The notes under the pieces are model-generated. The model saw only the letters and a program-made list of their open reading frames with translations, did not search any database and was not told where the DNA came from. Of a stretch of 64,000 bases of DNA, positions 15,546 through 24,472 are shown one piece after another; position 1 is the first letter of the stretch; every line of letters begins with the position of its first letter. Source of the stretch: Magnetovibrio sp. PR-2 (lineage in GTDB: Bacteria; Pseudomonadota; Alphaproteobacteria; Rhodospirillales; Magnetovibrionaceae). Made by a program: the position numbers and the translations under genes. The stretch is from the NCBI RefSeq assembly GCF_036689815.1, contig NZ_JBAHUR010000005.1, positions 109,501 through 173,500 on the forward strand, read 5' to 3'.

Positions 15546-17086
15546 GACGGGTCCTCCTCGGTGAAGTGGTTGAAGATGCTCAACACCGGATTGGGTGCCG
15601 CTTGGCCTAGCCCGCAGATGGACGCGTCTTGCATGGTCTGGGACAGAACACGAATGGTGTCTTCGTTCTCATGCGGGTTTTGCAAAAGTCCCACCATCTT
15701 TTCTGTACCGACCCGGCAAGGGGTGCACTTGCCGCAGCTTTCGTGCGCAAAAAAGTCCATCATGTCCCGCGCCACGTCCCAGACATCGTCTTGGTCAGAC
15801 AGAACAACCAAAGCGCCAGAGCCGACAAAACCGCCCAGCTCTTCGAACACGCCGAAGTCCATGGCACGTTCGGCAAAGCGTGCGGGGAAGATGCCGCCCG
15901 ACGCACCACCGGGCAGAAAGGCCGTGAACGTCTGGCCGTCGGCCATGCCCCCCGCCATCTCAATCAACTGTGAGACCGTGGTAGACGCGGGTGCGCGATA
16001 GACACCTGGGTTTTTGACGCGGCCCGACACGGAATAAAACCGAGGCCGTTCCTCGTCCGCGTAGGCTTGTTCGCCGCGCTCAGCAATGTCGGCAATCCAA
16101 TACAAGGTCTCGACATTGTGCGTGACGGTGGGCCTGCCCAAGTAGCCCGATTGCGCGGGATAAGGCGGGCGGTCGCGCGGTTGTCCGCGTTTGCCTTCCA
16201 AGCTGTTGAGCAATGCGCTTTCTTCACCACACACATACGCCCCCGCACCCCGGCGCAAGTGAACGCGGCAATTGGGGATGTCTAGCTTTGGCAGCGCTTC
16301 GTGCAATGCGTCATAGATGTGCGGGTATTCGTCCCGCAGATAGATGAATGCGTCGCGCACGTCCAAAGCATGGGCAGTGATGGCCATGCCGCGCAAGACC
16401 TTTTCAGGTTCTGTTTCAAACAAGTACCGGTCTTTAAATGTTCCGGGTTCGCCCTCGTCGGCGTTGACCACAAGGACGCGGTCACGTCCGTCGTCCGCCA
16501 GGAATTTCCATTTCTGCGCCACGGGGAAACCCGCACCGCCCATGCCCCGCAATCCGGCGCGTTCGAGCTCTGGGGTGATGTGGGGAACGGGTGTTGTGTC
16601 AACGGCACTGATGCTTGGCACGCTGGAGGTGGCCTTTAAGGTTTGGGCTGTGGCGGGCGCAATGCGCGAGCGGCCGATCATCACAGAAGGTGCTGTCTCG
16701 CACGCACCCTGACATGGGGCAGGGATGGCGTTGTCGAGATCGTTGAGCAGTTTCGCGCTGCCCGCCATGCGGCACGCCGGGCCTTGGCAGACGCGCACGG
16801 CAGGGGCGTGGTTGGTGTTTTCATCCGTGATTTCAAAATGAGCGTAGAAGCTCGCCGTGTCATATACATCGACTTGGGCCAGTCCCAGCTTCTGCGCCAG
16901 CGCGGCTAAGCGGTCTTTGCTCAGCGCGCCGAACTGGTCGTTGAGGGTGTGCAGGTGTTCGATCAGGTGCTGGCGCCCTTTTGCCACGTCGCCAAGCAGG
17001 TCATCAATTTGAGTGCGGGCATCCAAAGAGGGGTGTCTGCCCTTGGGGAAGGCGCGCGCTCCGCGTTTTTTTGCTTTTTTCGCCAT
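15542..17086 (-). CDS. fdhB: NAD-dependent formate dehydrogenase, fused NuoE-NuoF-type beta subunit
   Basis: 514 residues with start ATG 17086 (family-like Lys-rich N-terminus); an in-frame start at 17194 exists but would add an atypical stretch. The N-terminal third is NuoE-like with a thioredoxin-fold [2Fe-2S] motif (CQGPACRMAGS and PCQGACETA). The rest is NuoF-like with the FMN/NAD region (LRGMGGAGFPVAQKW) and a [4Fe-4S] motif (ESCGKCTPCRVGT). It passes electrons from FdhA to NAD. In Rhodobacter-type FdsGB these are two proteins; here they are fused. No accessory fdhD or small subunit gene is next to it. Confidence 0.9.
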   Translation of the reverse strand: MAKKAKKRGARAFPKGRHPSLDARTQIDDLLGDVAKGRQHLIEHLHTLNDQFGALSKDRLAALAQKLGLAQVDVYDTASFYAHFEITDENTNHAPAVRVCQGPACRMAGSAKLLNDLDNAIPAPCQGACETAPSVMIGRSRIAPATAQTLKATSSVPSISAVDTTPVPHITPELERAGLRGMGGAGFPVAQKWKFLADDGRDRVLVVNADEGEPGTFKDRYLFETEPEKVLRGMAITAHALDVRDAFIYLRDEYPHIYDALHEALPKLDIPNCRVHLRRGAGAYVCGEESALLNSLEGKRGQPRDRPPYPAQSGYLGRPTVTHNVETLYWIADIAERGEQAYADEERPRFYSVSGRVKNPGVYRAPASTTVSQLIEMAGGMADGQTFTAFLPGGASGGIFPARFAERAMDFGVFEELGGFVGSGALVVLSDQDDVWDVARDMMDFFAHESCGKCTPCRVGTEKMVGLLQNPHENEDTIRVLSQTMQDASICGLGQAAPNPVLSIFNHFTEEDPS

Positions 17087-17199
17087 GGCGTGCCATTTCC
17101 TTTGTTTGGGCTCTTGCAGGCGCGAACTGTCCACGCCAATATGGGCCATGAGTTTAGGCCAACACATTAAAATACATAAGTATTTGCGGAGCAATCTTC

Positions 17200-17826
17200 A
17201 TGCAAGTCGATCATCGCATGGCACAATTATTGGTTTCTCGGGTCTGTCACGACTTGGCAGGGGGGATCAGCGCCATCTCCACGGGCACGGAATTGATCGC
17301 GGAAGAGGCCTCTGCCTTTGACGCCGATGCCCTGAACGTCATCGCCATGAGCGCCAAACAAAGCGCGGACCGATTGAGCTTTTACCGTGTGGCCTTCGGT
17401 CTTGGCGGGGGTGAAAACGACACCATCACCACAAACGAGTTGAAGATCTTGAGCGAAAATTTTCTCAACTCCAACCGTTTGAGCGTGGATTGGGGTGCTG
17501 AGAATACACGCATTGGCTTGATGTCGGCGAAGTTGCTGATGAATTTGTGCCTGTTGGGGGCCGAAGCCTTGCCGCGCGGTGGCGTGTTGCGTGTTGATAT
17601 CACCGAAATCGGCGGGCGTTTGGGCTTCGCCGTGTCAGCCCGGGGACAAGGCGCAGGCCTGAAACCGGAACAAGCTGCGGCGATTGACCTTGAATGTGAT
17701 GTCGAAAACCTAACCGCGCGGACCGTAAATGGTTATTTTTCTGCTGTTTTAGCCCAATCTTTGGGGGGCGAACTGGAAATATTACCCCCCGAAGGCGACG
17801 AAATCCGTCTGGCAGCGCTTTTGTGA
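17200..17826 (+). CDS. chpT: Histidine phosphotransferase ChpT
   Basis: 208 residues. Helical dimerisation part with the phosphorylated His17 in SRVCHDLAGGISAIS, followed by a degenerate ATPase-like domain. In Caulobacter and relatives ChpT passes phosphate from the CckA kinase to CtrA and CpdR. CtrA itself is encoded 5.7 kb downstream. The start lies in a 113-bp region divergent from fdhB. The family match rests on the CHDLxG motif, length and layout. Confidence 0.85.
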   Translation: MQVDHRMAQLLVSRVCHDLAGGISAISTGTELIAEEASAFDADALNVIAMSAKQSADRLSFYRVAFGLGGGENDTITTNELKILSENFLNSNRLSVDWGAENTRIGLMSAKLLMNLCLLGAEALPRGGVLRVDITEIGGRLGFAVSARGQGAGLKPEQAAAIDLECDVENLTARTVNGYFSAVLAQSLGGELEILPPEGDEIRLAALL

Positions 17827-18001
17827 ACATAAAATAGCGTGCACTTTCGTTTATTATACGAAAAACATTGAAAAAAAATTGGATCAATTGAATTAGGACG
17901 TTAATATCTAAGTTGCAGGTAAATTGGGTTAAATTGTTAAAACAAGCCCAGGGCTAACCTGGCGCGATATTGCGCGGCTTTGTGAAATTGGGGATCGAGC
18001 C

Positions 18002-20872
18002 ATGGACGATCTATTAAGTGAATTTATTACCGAAACCTCCGAAAGTCTGACTGAGGTCGACTTGCAGTTGGTGGAGTTCGAAAAGGACCCAACCAACGCC
18101 GAGATTTTGGGTAATATTTTCCGTTTGGTCCACACCGTCAAAGGGACTTGCGGGTTCTTGGGACTGCCGCGACTGGAATCCGTTGCGCACGCGGGCGAAA
18201 ACGTACTCGACAAATACCGCGACGGTGCGCTGGATGTGACGGCGGAAGGTGTGTCTCTGGTTCTGACCTGTATCGACACCATTCGTGGCCTGGTGGACGA
18301 GCTTGCGGAAACTGCGACTGAACCCGAAGGCGACGATGCCGACCTGATTGCGAAATTGAATGCGCTGGCCAGCGGCGAATCCGCCCCAGCTGCGGCGGCG
18401 CCGGCACCCGAACCTGTGGCGGCAGCCCCTGCGGCTCCCTCGGGCCCGGTGACCGACGACAATGGCTTCCCCGTTGCGGCTGAATTGTTGGCCGAATACG
18501 AAGAAGCGACCACGGATTCTGAACCTGCAGGCGGACCTAAAACGTCTGATCAAGGTTTCCCGGTTGCCGCTGAACTGCTGGCCGAATATGAAGAAGTCAC
18601 GGGTGGTGGCGTCTCCGATGAAGACGCTGCTGCGGCCGAAATGGCGGCCAATGCTGCGATGGAGGCGGCTTCTGCTGCTCCGGCACCTGAGCCCGCACCG
18701 GCTCCGGCTGCACAAGCCCCAGCCCCTGCACCCAGCGTTCCGGCCAAGACCGAAGAAAAGAAACCCGCTGCGAAGAAAAAAGAAGCCGCAAAAGCTCCGC
18801 CCGCCAAGGCGGATGCCGGTGGCGGCGTGACCGCGTCTTTGCGTGTGAACGTGGACGTTTTGGAAAACCTGATGACCTTGGTTTCCGAAATGGTGCTGAC
18901 CCGCAACCAACTGTTGCAAATGGTGCGCGGTCACGAAGACAGCGAATTCACTGTTCCGATCCAGCGTCTCAGCCACATCACCACCGACTTGCAAGAAGGC
19001 GTGATGAAAACCCGGATGCAGCCCATCGGTAACGCCTGGGCAAAACTGCCCCGGATCGTGCGCGATCTGGCTTTGGAAACGGGCAAGAAGATCGATCTGC
19101 AAATGTTGGGTGCAGACACCGAACTGGATCGTCAAGTTTTGGATCTGATCAAAGATCCGCTGACCCATATGGTGCGGAACTCTGCTGACCACGGCCTGGA
19201 AGTTCCTGAAGAGCGCCAAGCCGCCGGTAAGCCGGAAACCGGCACCGTGACGTTGAACGCGTACCACGAAGGCGGTCACATCATCATCGACATCGCTGAT
19301 GATGGCAAAGGCCTTAACATGGAGCGCATCCGCGAAAAATGCATCGAAAACGGTGTGTGCACCGAAGCTGAATTGGACAGCATGAGCGATCAGCAAATTC
19401 AGCAAAACATCTTTAAGGCTGGGTTCTCCACCGCTGAAAAAGTCACCAGCGTTTCCGGACGTGGTGTCGGTATGGACGTGGTGCGTACCAACATTGAAAA
19501 AATCGGCGGCACCATCGAACTGAAGTCCACCGAAGGGCGTGGCTCCACCTTTACCATCAAAATTCCGCTGACCTTGGCCATCGTGGCGGCGCTGATTGTG
19601 GAAAGCTGCAACGAAAAATTTGCCATTCCGCAGATCAGCGTTTTGGAATTGGTCCGTGCGTCGGCGCGCTCGGAATATTCCGTTGAAGTGATCAACGAAA
19701 GCCCGGTTCTGCGCCTGCGCAATCGTTTGTTGCCACTGGTACACTTGGGCGATTTGTTGAAATTGTCCACGGGCGGCAGCAAAGAGATCGCAGACGAAAC
19801 CTTCATTATTGTGGCGCAAGTCGGCACTTACAGCTTCGGCATCATCGTCGATCGCGTCTTCGACACGGAAGAAATCGTGGTCAAACCGACGTCTCCGGTT
19901 CTTCGTGATATCTCGGTCTATTCGGGCAACACCATCTTAGGCGATGGTTCCGTTATCATGATTTTGGACCCGAACGGCATTGCCGCCTCCACGGGTGACA
20001 TCAGCGCCCCGGGTGACGCCGACGCTGCCAGCGAAGAAGCCACGGGTTCTGTTGGCGAAGAACGTGTCTCCATGTTGATCTTCCGCGCAGGCGGCGATGA
20101 GCTCAAAGCCGTTCCGCTGGCTTTGGTTGCGCGCCTGGAAGAAATCGATATGGCTGAGGTTGAGGTTTCGCACTCCGAACACATGGTTCAGTACCGTGGT
20201 CAATTGATGCCGCTGGTTCCGTTCAGCCAAGATCACGAATGGAAAAGCGATGGGCGTCAAGCCGTTTTGGTCTTTACCGAGCAAGAACGCTCCATGGGGC
20301 TGGTGGTTGATGAAATCGTCGATATCGTTGAAGATCGCCTAAAAGTAGAAATCACGGCGGAGCGTGCGGGATTGATCGGCTCTGCCGTCATTGATGGTCG
20401 GGCGACCGATGTCATTGACGCTGGCTACTATCTCACTCAGGCCTTCCCCGATTGGTTCGGCAGTGTCGAAGACGCCGGTGGTGCCATGATCGCGGGCAAG
20501 CATGCTTTGTTGGTGGACGACAGCCCGTTTTTCCGCAACTTGCTGGCACCGATTTTGTCGGTCGCAGGCTTCAGCGTTACGACAGCAGAATCGGCCACTG
20601 AGGCCCTGAAAATGCGCGATCGCGGCAGCGCGTTTGACGTGATCATCAGCGACATCGAAATGCCGGAAATGGACGGCTTCGCCTTTGCTGAAGAAGTCCG
20701 GCGCGATGCGCGTTGGGGCCAAGTGCCGATGGTGGCGCTATCGGCCCATGCAACGGACACGGATTTTGAGCGTGGTCGCCAAGTTGGCTTTAATGACTAC
20801 GTTGCTAAATCCGACCGGGACGAATTGGTTCGGTCATTGGCGCTGACGGTCAGCAGCGTGACGGCAGGCTAA
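18002..20872 (+). CDS. cheA: Hybrid chemotaxis histidine kinase CheA (Hpt-HK-CheW-CheW-REC)
   Basis: 956 residues. Hpt domain with His44 in VHTVKGTCGF; an Ala/Pro/Glu-rich linker (about 125-275) instead of a normal P2 domain, containing two identical copies of GFPVAAELLAEYEE (155-168 and 185-198); dimerisation P3; ATPase P4 (HMVRNSADHGLE, DDGKGLN, GRGVGMDVV); a CheW-like P5; a second CheW-like domain (about 690-820); and a C-terminal receiver (VDDSPFFRN, DVIISDIEMPEMDG). It controls flagellar rotation through CheY and CheB encoded downstream. A strong terminator follows. Confidence 0.92.
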   Translation: MDDLLSEFITETSESLTEVDLQLVEFEKDPTNAEILGNIFRLVHTVKGTCGFLGLPRLESVAHAGENVLDKYRDGALDVTAEGVSLVLTCIDTIRGLVDELAETATEPEGDDADLIAKLNALASGESAPAAAAPAPEPVAAAPAAPSGPVTDDNGFPVAAELLAEYEEATTDSEPAGGPKTSDQGFPVAAELLAEYEEVTGGGVSDEDAAAAEMAANAAMEAASAAPAPEPAPAPAAQAPAPAPSVPAKTEEKKPAAKKKEAAKAPPAKADAGGGVTASLRVNVDVLENLMTLVSEMVLTRNQLLQMVRGHEDSEFTVPIQRLSHITTDLQEGVMKTRMQPIGNAWAKLPRIVRDLALETGKKIDLQMLGADTELDRQVLDLIKDPLTHMVRNSADHGLEVPEERQAAGKPETGTVTLNAYHEGGHIIIDIADDGKGLNMERIREKCIENGVCTEAELDSMSDQQIQQNIFKAGFSTAEKVTSVSGRGVGMDVVRTNIEKIGGTIELKSTEGRGSTFTIKIPLTLAIVAALIVESCNEKFAIPQISVLELVRASARSEYSVEVINESPVLRLRNRLLPLVHLGDLLKLSTGGSKEIADETFIIVAQVGTYSFGIIVDRVFDTEEIVVKPTSPVLRDISVYSGNTILGDGSVIMILDPNGIAASTGDISAPGDADAASEEATGSVGEERVSMLIFRAGGDELKAVPLALVARLEEIDMAEVEVSHSEHMVQYRGQLMPLVPFSQDHEWKSDGRQAVLVFTEQERSMGLVVDEIVDIVEDRLKVEITAERAGLIGSAVIDGRATDVIDAGYYLTQAFPDWFGSVEDAGGAMIAGKHALLVDDSPFFRNLLAPILSVAGFSVTTAESATEALKMRDRGSAFDVIISDIEMPEMDGFAFAEEVRRDARWGQVPMVALSAHATDTDFERGRQVGFNDYVAKSDRDELVRSLALTVSSVTAG

Positions 20873-20889
20873 AATTGTCAAAGCGAAGA

Positions 20890-20923
20890 AAAAAGGCTCC
20901 GCTGGTCGCAGTGGGGCCTTTTT
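20890..20923. terminator. Bidirectional-type hairpin terminator between cheA and cheY
   Basis: An imperfect but long stem (AAAAAGGC...GCCTTTTT with inner CC/GG and CTG/CAG pairs and two G-T wobbles) runs from 20890 to 20923, 17 bp after the cheA stop. It implies that cheY-cheB-cheR have their own promoter or are read through at a lower level. Confidence 0.8.
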
Positions 20924-21033
20924 GATGCGAAAAAAGCTTATCTTTAGGCACGTATTGCGGTATTCGTGGTGTGTAGGAAACTTTTAGCTGGAATTCAGGG
21001 GAATATCTGGCGCTTTTTGGGAAGAACGCACGT

Positions 21034-21399
21034 ATGAAATCTTGTCTCATTGTGGACGATTCCAAGGTCATCCGCATGGTTGCAAAGAAAATCATGCAGG
21101 ATTTAGACTTTGAAACCGTAGAAGCGGCTGACGGACAGCAGGCGCTGGATGCCTGCAAACAAGCCATGCCAGATGCGGTGTTGTTGGATTGGAATATGCC
21201 CGTGATGAGTGGTATCGAATACTTGCGCGAGCTGCGGGTTTTGCCAGGGGGCGATAAACCCGTCGTGGTGTTTTGCACCACCGAAAACGACATTGAGCAT
21301 ATTCAAGAAGCGATCGAAGCGGGGGCGAACGAATACATCATGAAGCCTTTCGATAGCGAGATCATTCAAGCCAAGTTCACGCAAGTGGGCTTGCTTTAA
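21034..21399 (+). CDS. cheY: Chemotaxis response regulator CheY
   Basis: 121 residues, a single receiver domain. Acidic pair in LIVDDSKVIR, phosphorylated Asp in LLDWNMPVMSG, Thr in FCTTEND, Lys in YIMKPFD. Phospho-CheY binds the flagellar switch (FliM, not encoded in this window, and FliN, which is). It precedes cheB by 53 bp. Confidence 0.92.
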   Translation: MKSCLIVDDSKVIRMVAKKIMQDLDFETVEAADGQQALDACKQAMPDAVLLDWNMPVMSGIEYLRELRVLPGGDKPVVVFCTTENDIEHIQEAIEAGANEYIMKPFDSEIIQAKFTQVGLL

Positions 21400-21452
21400 A
21401 AACAAGCAGCATTCTTTTTGGGTGCTGGGGGACGATTGAAACGGAAATACAC

Positions 21453-22625
21453 GTGAGCGATACGGCACAAAATTCATCAAACGGCACGATCAATGTGATG
21501 GTCGTTGACGATTCGGCTGTGATCCGGGGCTTGATCACGCGCATGCTTGAAGGGGATTCAGAGCTAACCGTGACGGCATCTGTTGGTAACGGGCAGTTGG
21601 CGGTCAATCAGTTGACCCGCAAGCCCGGTGAGATCGATGTGGTCATTCTCGACATCGAAATGCCGGTCATGGATGGGCTCACGGCGCTTCCGCTGTTGTT
21701 GAAGGCGGACCCCAACGTCAAAGTGATTATGGCGTCCACGCTGACAAAGCGCAACGCCGAGGTCAGCATGAAGGCCTTGAGCTTAGGCGCGACCGAATAT
21801 GTGCCCAAGCCGTCCACGGCGCGTGAACTTAGCGGCGAAAACGATTTCCGTATGGAGCTGTTGAACAAGGTCAAAGGTCTTGGCATTGTCCATCGTCAAC
21901 AAGTCGGCAAACCGATGCCGAAAGCTACACCCGGAGCGACCCCGGCGGCAAAGCCAGCTGCGGGGGCTGCGCCCGCGGCACCCAAGGCCGAAGGCTGGAA
22001 GGTCAACAAATCCAGCGAAGTTCAATTGCGCCAAGCCGGCACCAACAAACCCGATATCATCGCCATTGGCAGTTCCACCGGCGGACCGCAAGCTCTGTTC
22101 GAGTTTTTGAAAGCCCTGCCCAAGACATTAAACTTGCCAATCGTGATCACACAGCACATGCCTGCGACGTTTACGTCAATTTTGGCTGAACACATCACCC
22201 GCATGTCCGGCTGGCCGTGCGCGGAAGCCACCGATGGCGCCGTGTTGGAGCCCGGCAAGATTTTGTTGGCCCCCGGCGACTATCATATGATCGTCACGCA
22301 AAAAGGCCCGCAACGTGCGGTGAAGCTCACTCAAGATCCGCCGGAAAACTTCTGTCGTCCTGCGGTTGACCCGATGTTCCGCTCCATTGCCCAGGTCTAT
22401 GGCGGTCGTGTGTTGGGCGTGATCTTGACGGGCATGGGCAATGACGGATCCAAAGGCGCGCAGCATTTGATCGATGCGGGCGGAACCGTGATTGCGCAAG
22501 ATGAAAAGACTTCGGTCGTCTGGGGTATGCCTGGTGCCGCCGCTGCCGCCGGCGTGTGCAGTGCCGTTCTGCCGTTGGGTGAACTGGCCGGACACGCGAC
22601 CAATTTCATCAATCGCACCCGCTAA
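21453..22625 (+). CDS. cheB: Chemotaxis protein-glutamate methylesterase CheB
   Basis: 390 residues, GTG start. N-terminal receiver (MVVDDSAVIRG; Asp in VVILDIEMPVMDG), Ala/Pro-rich linker (about 150-180), and a C-terminal esterase with Ser in IGSSTGGPQAL, His in TQHMPATF and Asp in GMGNDGSKGA. It removes methyl groups added by CheR to chemoreceptors and acts as the adaptation arm. Co-transcribed with cheR. Confidence 0.95.
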   Translation: MSDTAQNSSNGTINVMVVDDSAVIRGLITRMLEGDSELTVTASVGNGQLAVNQLTRKPGEIDVVILDIEMPVMDGLTALPLLLKADPNVKVIMASTLTKRNAEVSMKALSLGATEYVPKPSTARELSGENDFRMELLNKVKGLGIVHRQQVGKPMPKATPGATPAAKPAAGAAPAAPKAEGWKVNKSSEVQLRQAGTNKPDIIAIGSSTGGPQALFEFLKALPKTLNLPIVITQHMPATFTSILAEHITRMSGWPCAEATDGAVLEPGKILLAPGDYHMIVTQKGPQRAVKLTQDPPENFCRPAVDPMFRSIAQVYGGRVLGVILTGMGNDGSKGAQHLIDAGGTVIAQDEKTSVVWGMPGAAAAAGVCSAVLPLGELAGHATNFINRTR

Positions 22626-22659
22626 TCCGGCTTCCACCTCTTAAAACGGGAGGTCAGGA

Positions 22660-23499
22660 ATGGCGTCTGGATATTTCGAGTTCATCCGCGATTTCCTCAA
22701 AAACCATTCCGGTTTGGTGGTGACGCCGGAAAAAATGTACTTGCTGGAAACCCGCTTGATGCCGCTGGTGCGGGAACACGGGTATGCCTCCATCGACGCG
22801 TTGGTCGACGTTATTCGCAATAATCCCCACCACCCGCTTGCCACCGAAATATCTGAGGCCATGAATACCCATGAATCGCTGTTTTTCAGGGATCGTGAGC
22901 CGTTCGATACCTTTCGCGACACCATCGTGCCGGAAGTGTTGAAGCGCCGTTCTGGACAGCGCAAGCTCCGCATCTGGTGTGCGGCGTGTTCCTCCGGCCA
23001 AGAGCCGTATTCGCTTGCCATGATCTTGGATGAAATGACCGATGAACTGAAAGGCTGGCGGGTGGAAATTATCGCCACCGATATTTCCCGCTCTGTTCTG
23101 GACCGGGCGCAAGAAGGGATGTTCAGTCAGTTCGAAGTCCAGCGCGGCCTGCCCGTGAAGATGTTGATGAAGTACTTCAAACAACACGGTGAGTTTTGGC
23201 AACTCAGCAGCGAGATCCGCGCGAAGGTCACGTTTCGTCAACAAAATCTGCTGCAAAATTTAGGGGCACTGGGCACGTTCGACATGGTGATGTGTCGAAA
23301 CGTGCTGATTTATTTTGATTTGGAAACCAAGGCCCAGGTGTTGGAAAGCATTGGCGAGGTACTTAGCCCCGATGGGGTTGTATTCTTGGGCAGCTCAGAA
23401 TCGACCATGGGGATCACCGAAAAACTGTGGCCGGTGAAAAGCGGGCGCGGGGTTTACAAACACAAAGACGGCCCCACCTGTTTGGTGGAGCCGTCTTAA
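22660..23499 (+). CDS. cheR: Chemotaxis protein methyltransferase CheR
   Basis: 279 residues. N-terminal helical domain followed by an SAM-dependent methyltransferase fold (WCAACSSGQEPYSLAM; MCRNVLIYFD). It methylates glutamates of chemoreceptors. Good ribosome site GGGAGGTC before the ATG. The last codons and stop lie within a terminator hairpin. Confidence 0.95.
   Translation: MASGYFEFIRDFLKNHSGLVVTPEKMYLLETRLMPLVREHGYASIDALVDVIRNNPHHPLATEISEAMNTHESLFFRDREPFDTFRDTIVPEVLKRRSGQRKLRIWCAACSSGQEPYSLAMILDEMTDELKGWRVEIIATDISRSVLDRAQEGMFSQFEVQRGLPVKMLMKYFKQHGEFWQLSSEIRAKVTFRQQNLLQNLGALGTFDMVMCRNVLIYFDLETKAQVLESIGEVLSPDGVVFLGSSESTMGITEKLWPVKSGRGVYKHKDGPTCLVEPS
23465..23497. terminator. Terminator hairpin overlapping the 3' end of cheR
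   Basis: AAGACGGC (23465-23472) pairs with GCCGTCTT (23490-23497), extended by CCACC/GGTGG with one mismatch, then AAATCTTTT. It covers the last nine codons of cheR and serves the convergent cheR and ctrA ends. Confidence 0.7.
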
Positions 23500-23517
23500 A
23501 TCTTTTCGGTTTAACTC

Positions 23518-24219
23518 TTAAGCCTCTTTGGCTTGCGCGCCTTCTTCCGGGTCGCGCAGAACATAACCGCGTCCCCACACCGTTTCGATGTAGTTGTCAC
23601 CGTCGGTCGCATCGGCGAGTTTTTTGCGCAGTTTGCAGATAAACACGTCGATGATCTTGAGCTCAGGCTCATCCATACCGCCGTAGAGGTGGTTTAAGAA
23701 CATCTCTTTGGTCAATGTCGTGCCTTTGCGCAGGCTTAACAGTTCCAAAATGCCGTATTCTTTGCCCGTGAGGTGAATGGGTGCACCTTCCACATCAACA
23801 GTGGAGGCATCCAGGTTCACCGCCAGCTTTCCGGTCTTAATGATGGATTGGCTGTGGCCTTGGCTGCGACGGACGATGGCTTGAATACGGGCCAGCAGTT
23901 CTTCTTTGTCGAACGGCTTGGTCAGGTAATCATCCGCACCGGTGCCCAGACCTTTAACCTTCATCTCAGACTCGGTCAAACCGGACAGAATCAACACAGG
24001 GGTTTCCACCCGGGCATCGCGTAAACGGCGCAGGACTTCCAGACCATCCATATCCGGGAGCATCAGATCCAGGATAATAATGTCGTAGTCGTACAGTTTA
24101 CCGATTTCCAGACCGTCTTCCCCAAGATCAGTCGCGTCCACCACCATACCGGCCGTTTTCAGCATCAATTCGACGCTTTGGGCCATGGCTGGATCGTCTT
24201 CTACAAGCAACACGCGCAT
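23518..24219 (-). CDS. ctrA: Cell-cycle response regulator CtrA
   Basis: 233 residues. OmpR-type regulator: receiver with [13 protein letters not shown], phospho-Asp in [13 protein letters not shown] and Lys in [11 protein letters not shown]-terminal winged helix ([27 protein letters not shown]) as in CtrA. It controls flagellar, chemotaxis and often cell-cycle genes in Alphaproteobacteria through TTAA-containing sites. Start ATG 24219 begins the conserved receiver; the upstream region carries TTAACCAT. ChpT and SciP, two known CtrA regulators, are also encoded in the window. Confidence 0.95.
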   Translation of the reverse strand: MRVLLVEDDPAMAQSVELMLKTAGMVVDATDLGEDGLEIGKLYDYDIIILDLMLPDMDGLEVLRRLRDARVETPVLILSGLTESEMKVKGLGTGADDYLTKPFDKEELLARIQAIVRRSQGHSQSIIKTGKLAVNLDASTVDVEGAPIHLTGKEYGILELLSLRKGTTLTKEMFLNHLYGGMDEPELKIIDVFICKLRKKLADATDGDNYIETVWGRGYVLRDPEEGAQAKEA

Positions 24220-24250
24220 GGGCGTAGCTCTCCCCTTTCGAAACTCTCTG

Positions 24251-24258
24251 TTAACCAT
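24251..24258 (+). promoter_or_regulatory. CtrA half-site TTAACCAT upstream of ctrA
   Basis: TTAACCAT lies 32 bp upstream of the ctrA start. Further TTAAC motifs lie at 24324-24328 (part of TTAA-N6-TTAAC from 24314) and 24406-24410, and a GANTC site at 24426-24430. The 253-bp ctrA-fliI gap therefore has the elements expected for CtrA autoregulation and control of fliI, though no full TTAA-N7-TTAA site is present. Confidence 0.45.
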
Positions 24259-24472
24259 ATATGTAGTGCGAGGCACATTCAAGCGGTCAAGTGATGGTAG
24301 TGCATCTTACGTATTAATCTTTGTTAACGCGTTGAATTGCTTTACCATCCTTTAAAGGATATGGGCGCATATTGTAAACTGTGGAAAGGTGCAGAAGCGC
24401 ATTTCTTAACATTTGAGCACAAACCGATTCGCAGAATGGGTGGTTTGGGGCTGTGACGCGCTAGGTATTTGA

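Noticed and set aside
17974-17990. Sigma-54-like sequence TGGCGCG-ATA-TTGCG before cheA
   Set aside because: The GG-to-GC spacing is 9, not 10, and the stretch is part of a GCGC-rich palindrome. Not strong enough to list.
18014-19819. Long open frame antisense to cheA, and similar ones antisense to serA, aorB, the FliK-like gene and flhA
   Set aside because: These are shadows of GC-rich codon use: composition is His/Gln/Arg-heavy, no family is recognisable, and the sense genes are certain.
24314-24328. Full CtrA box upstream of ctrA/fliI
   Set aside because: TTAA and TTAAC are separated by 6 bases instead of 7, so it is mentioned only as a weak element.
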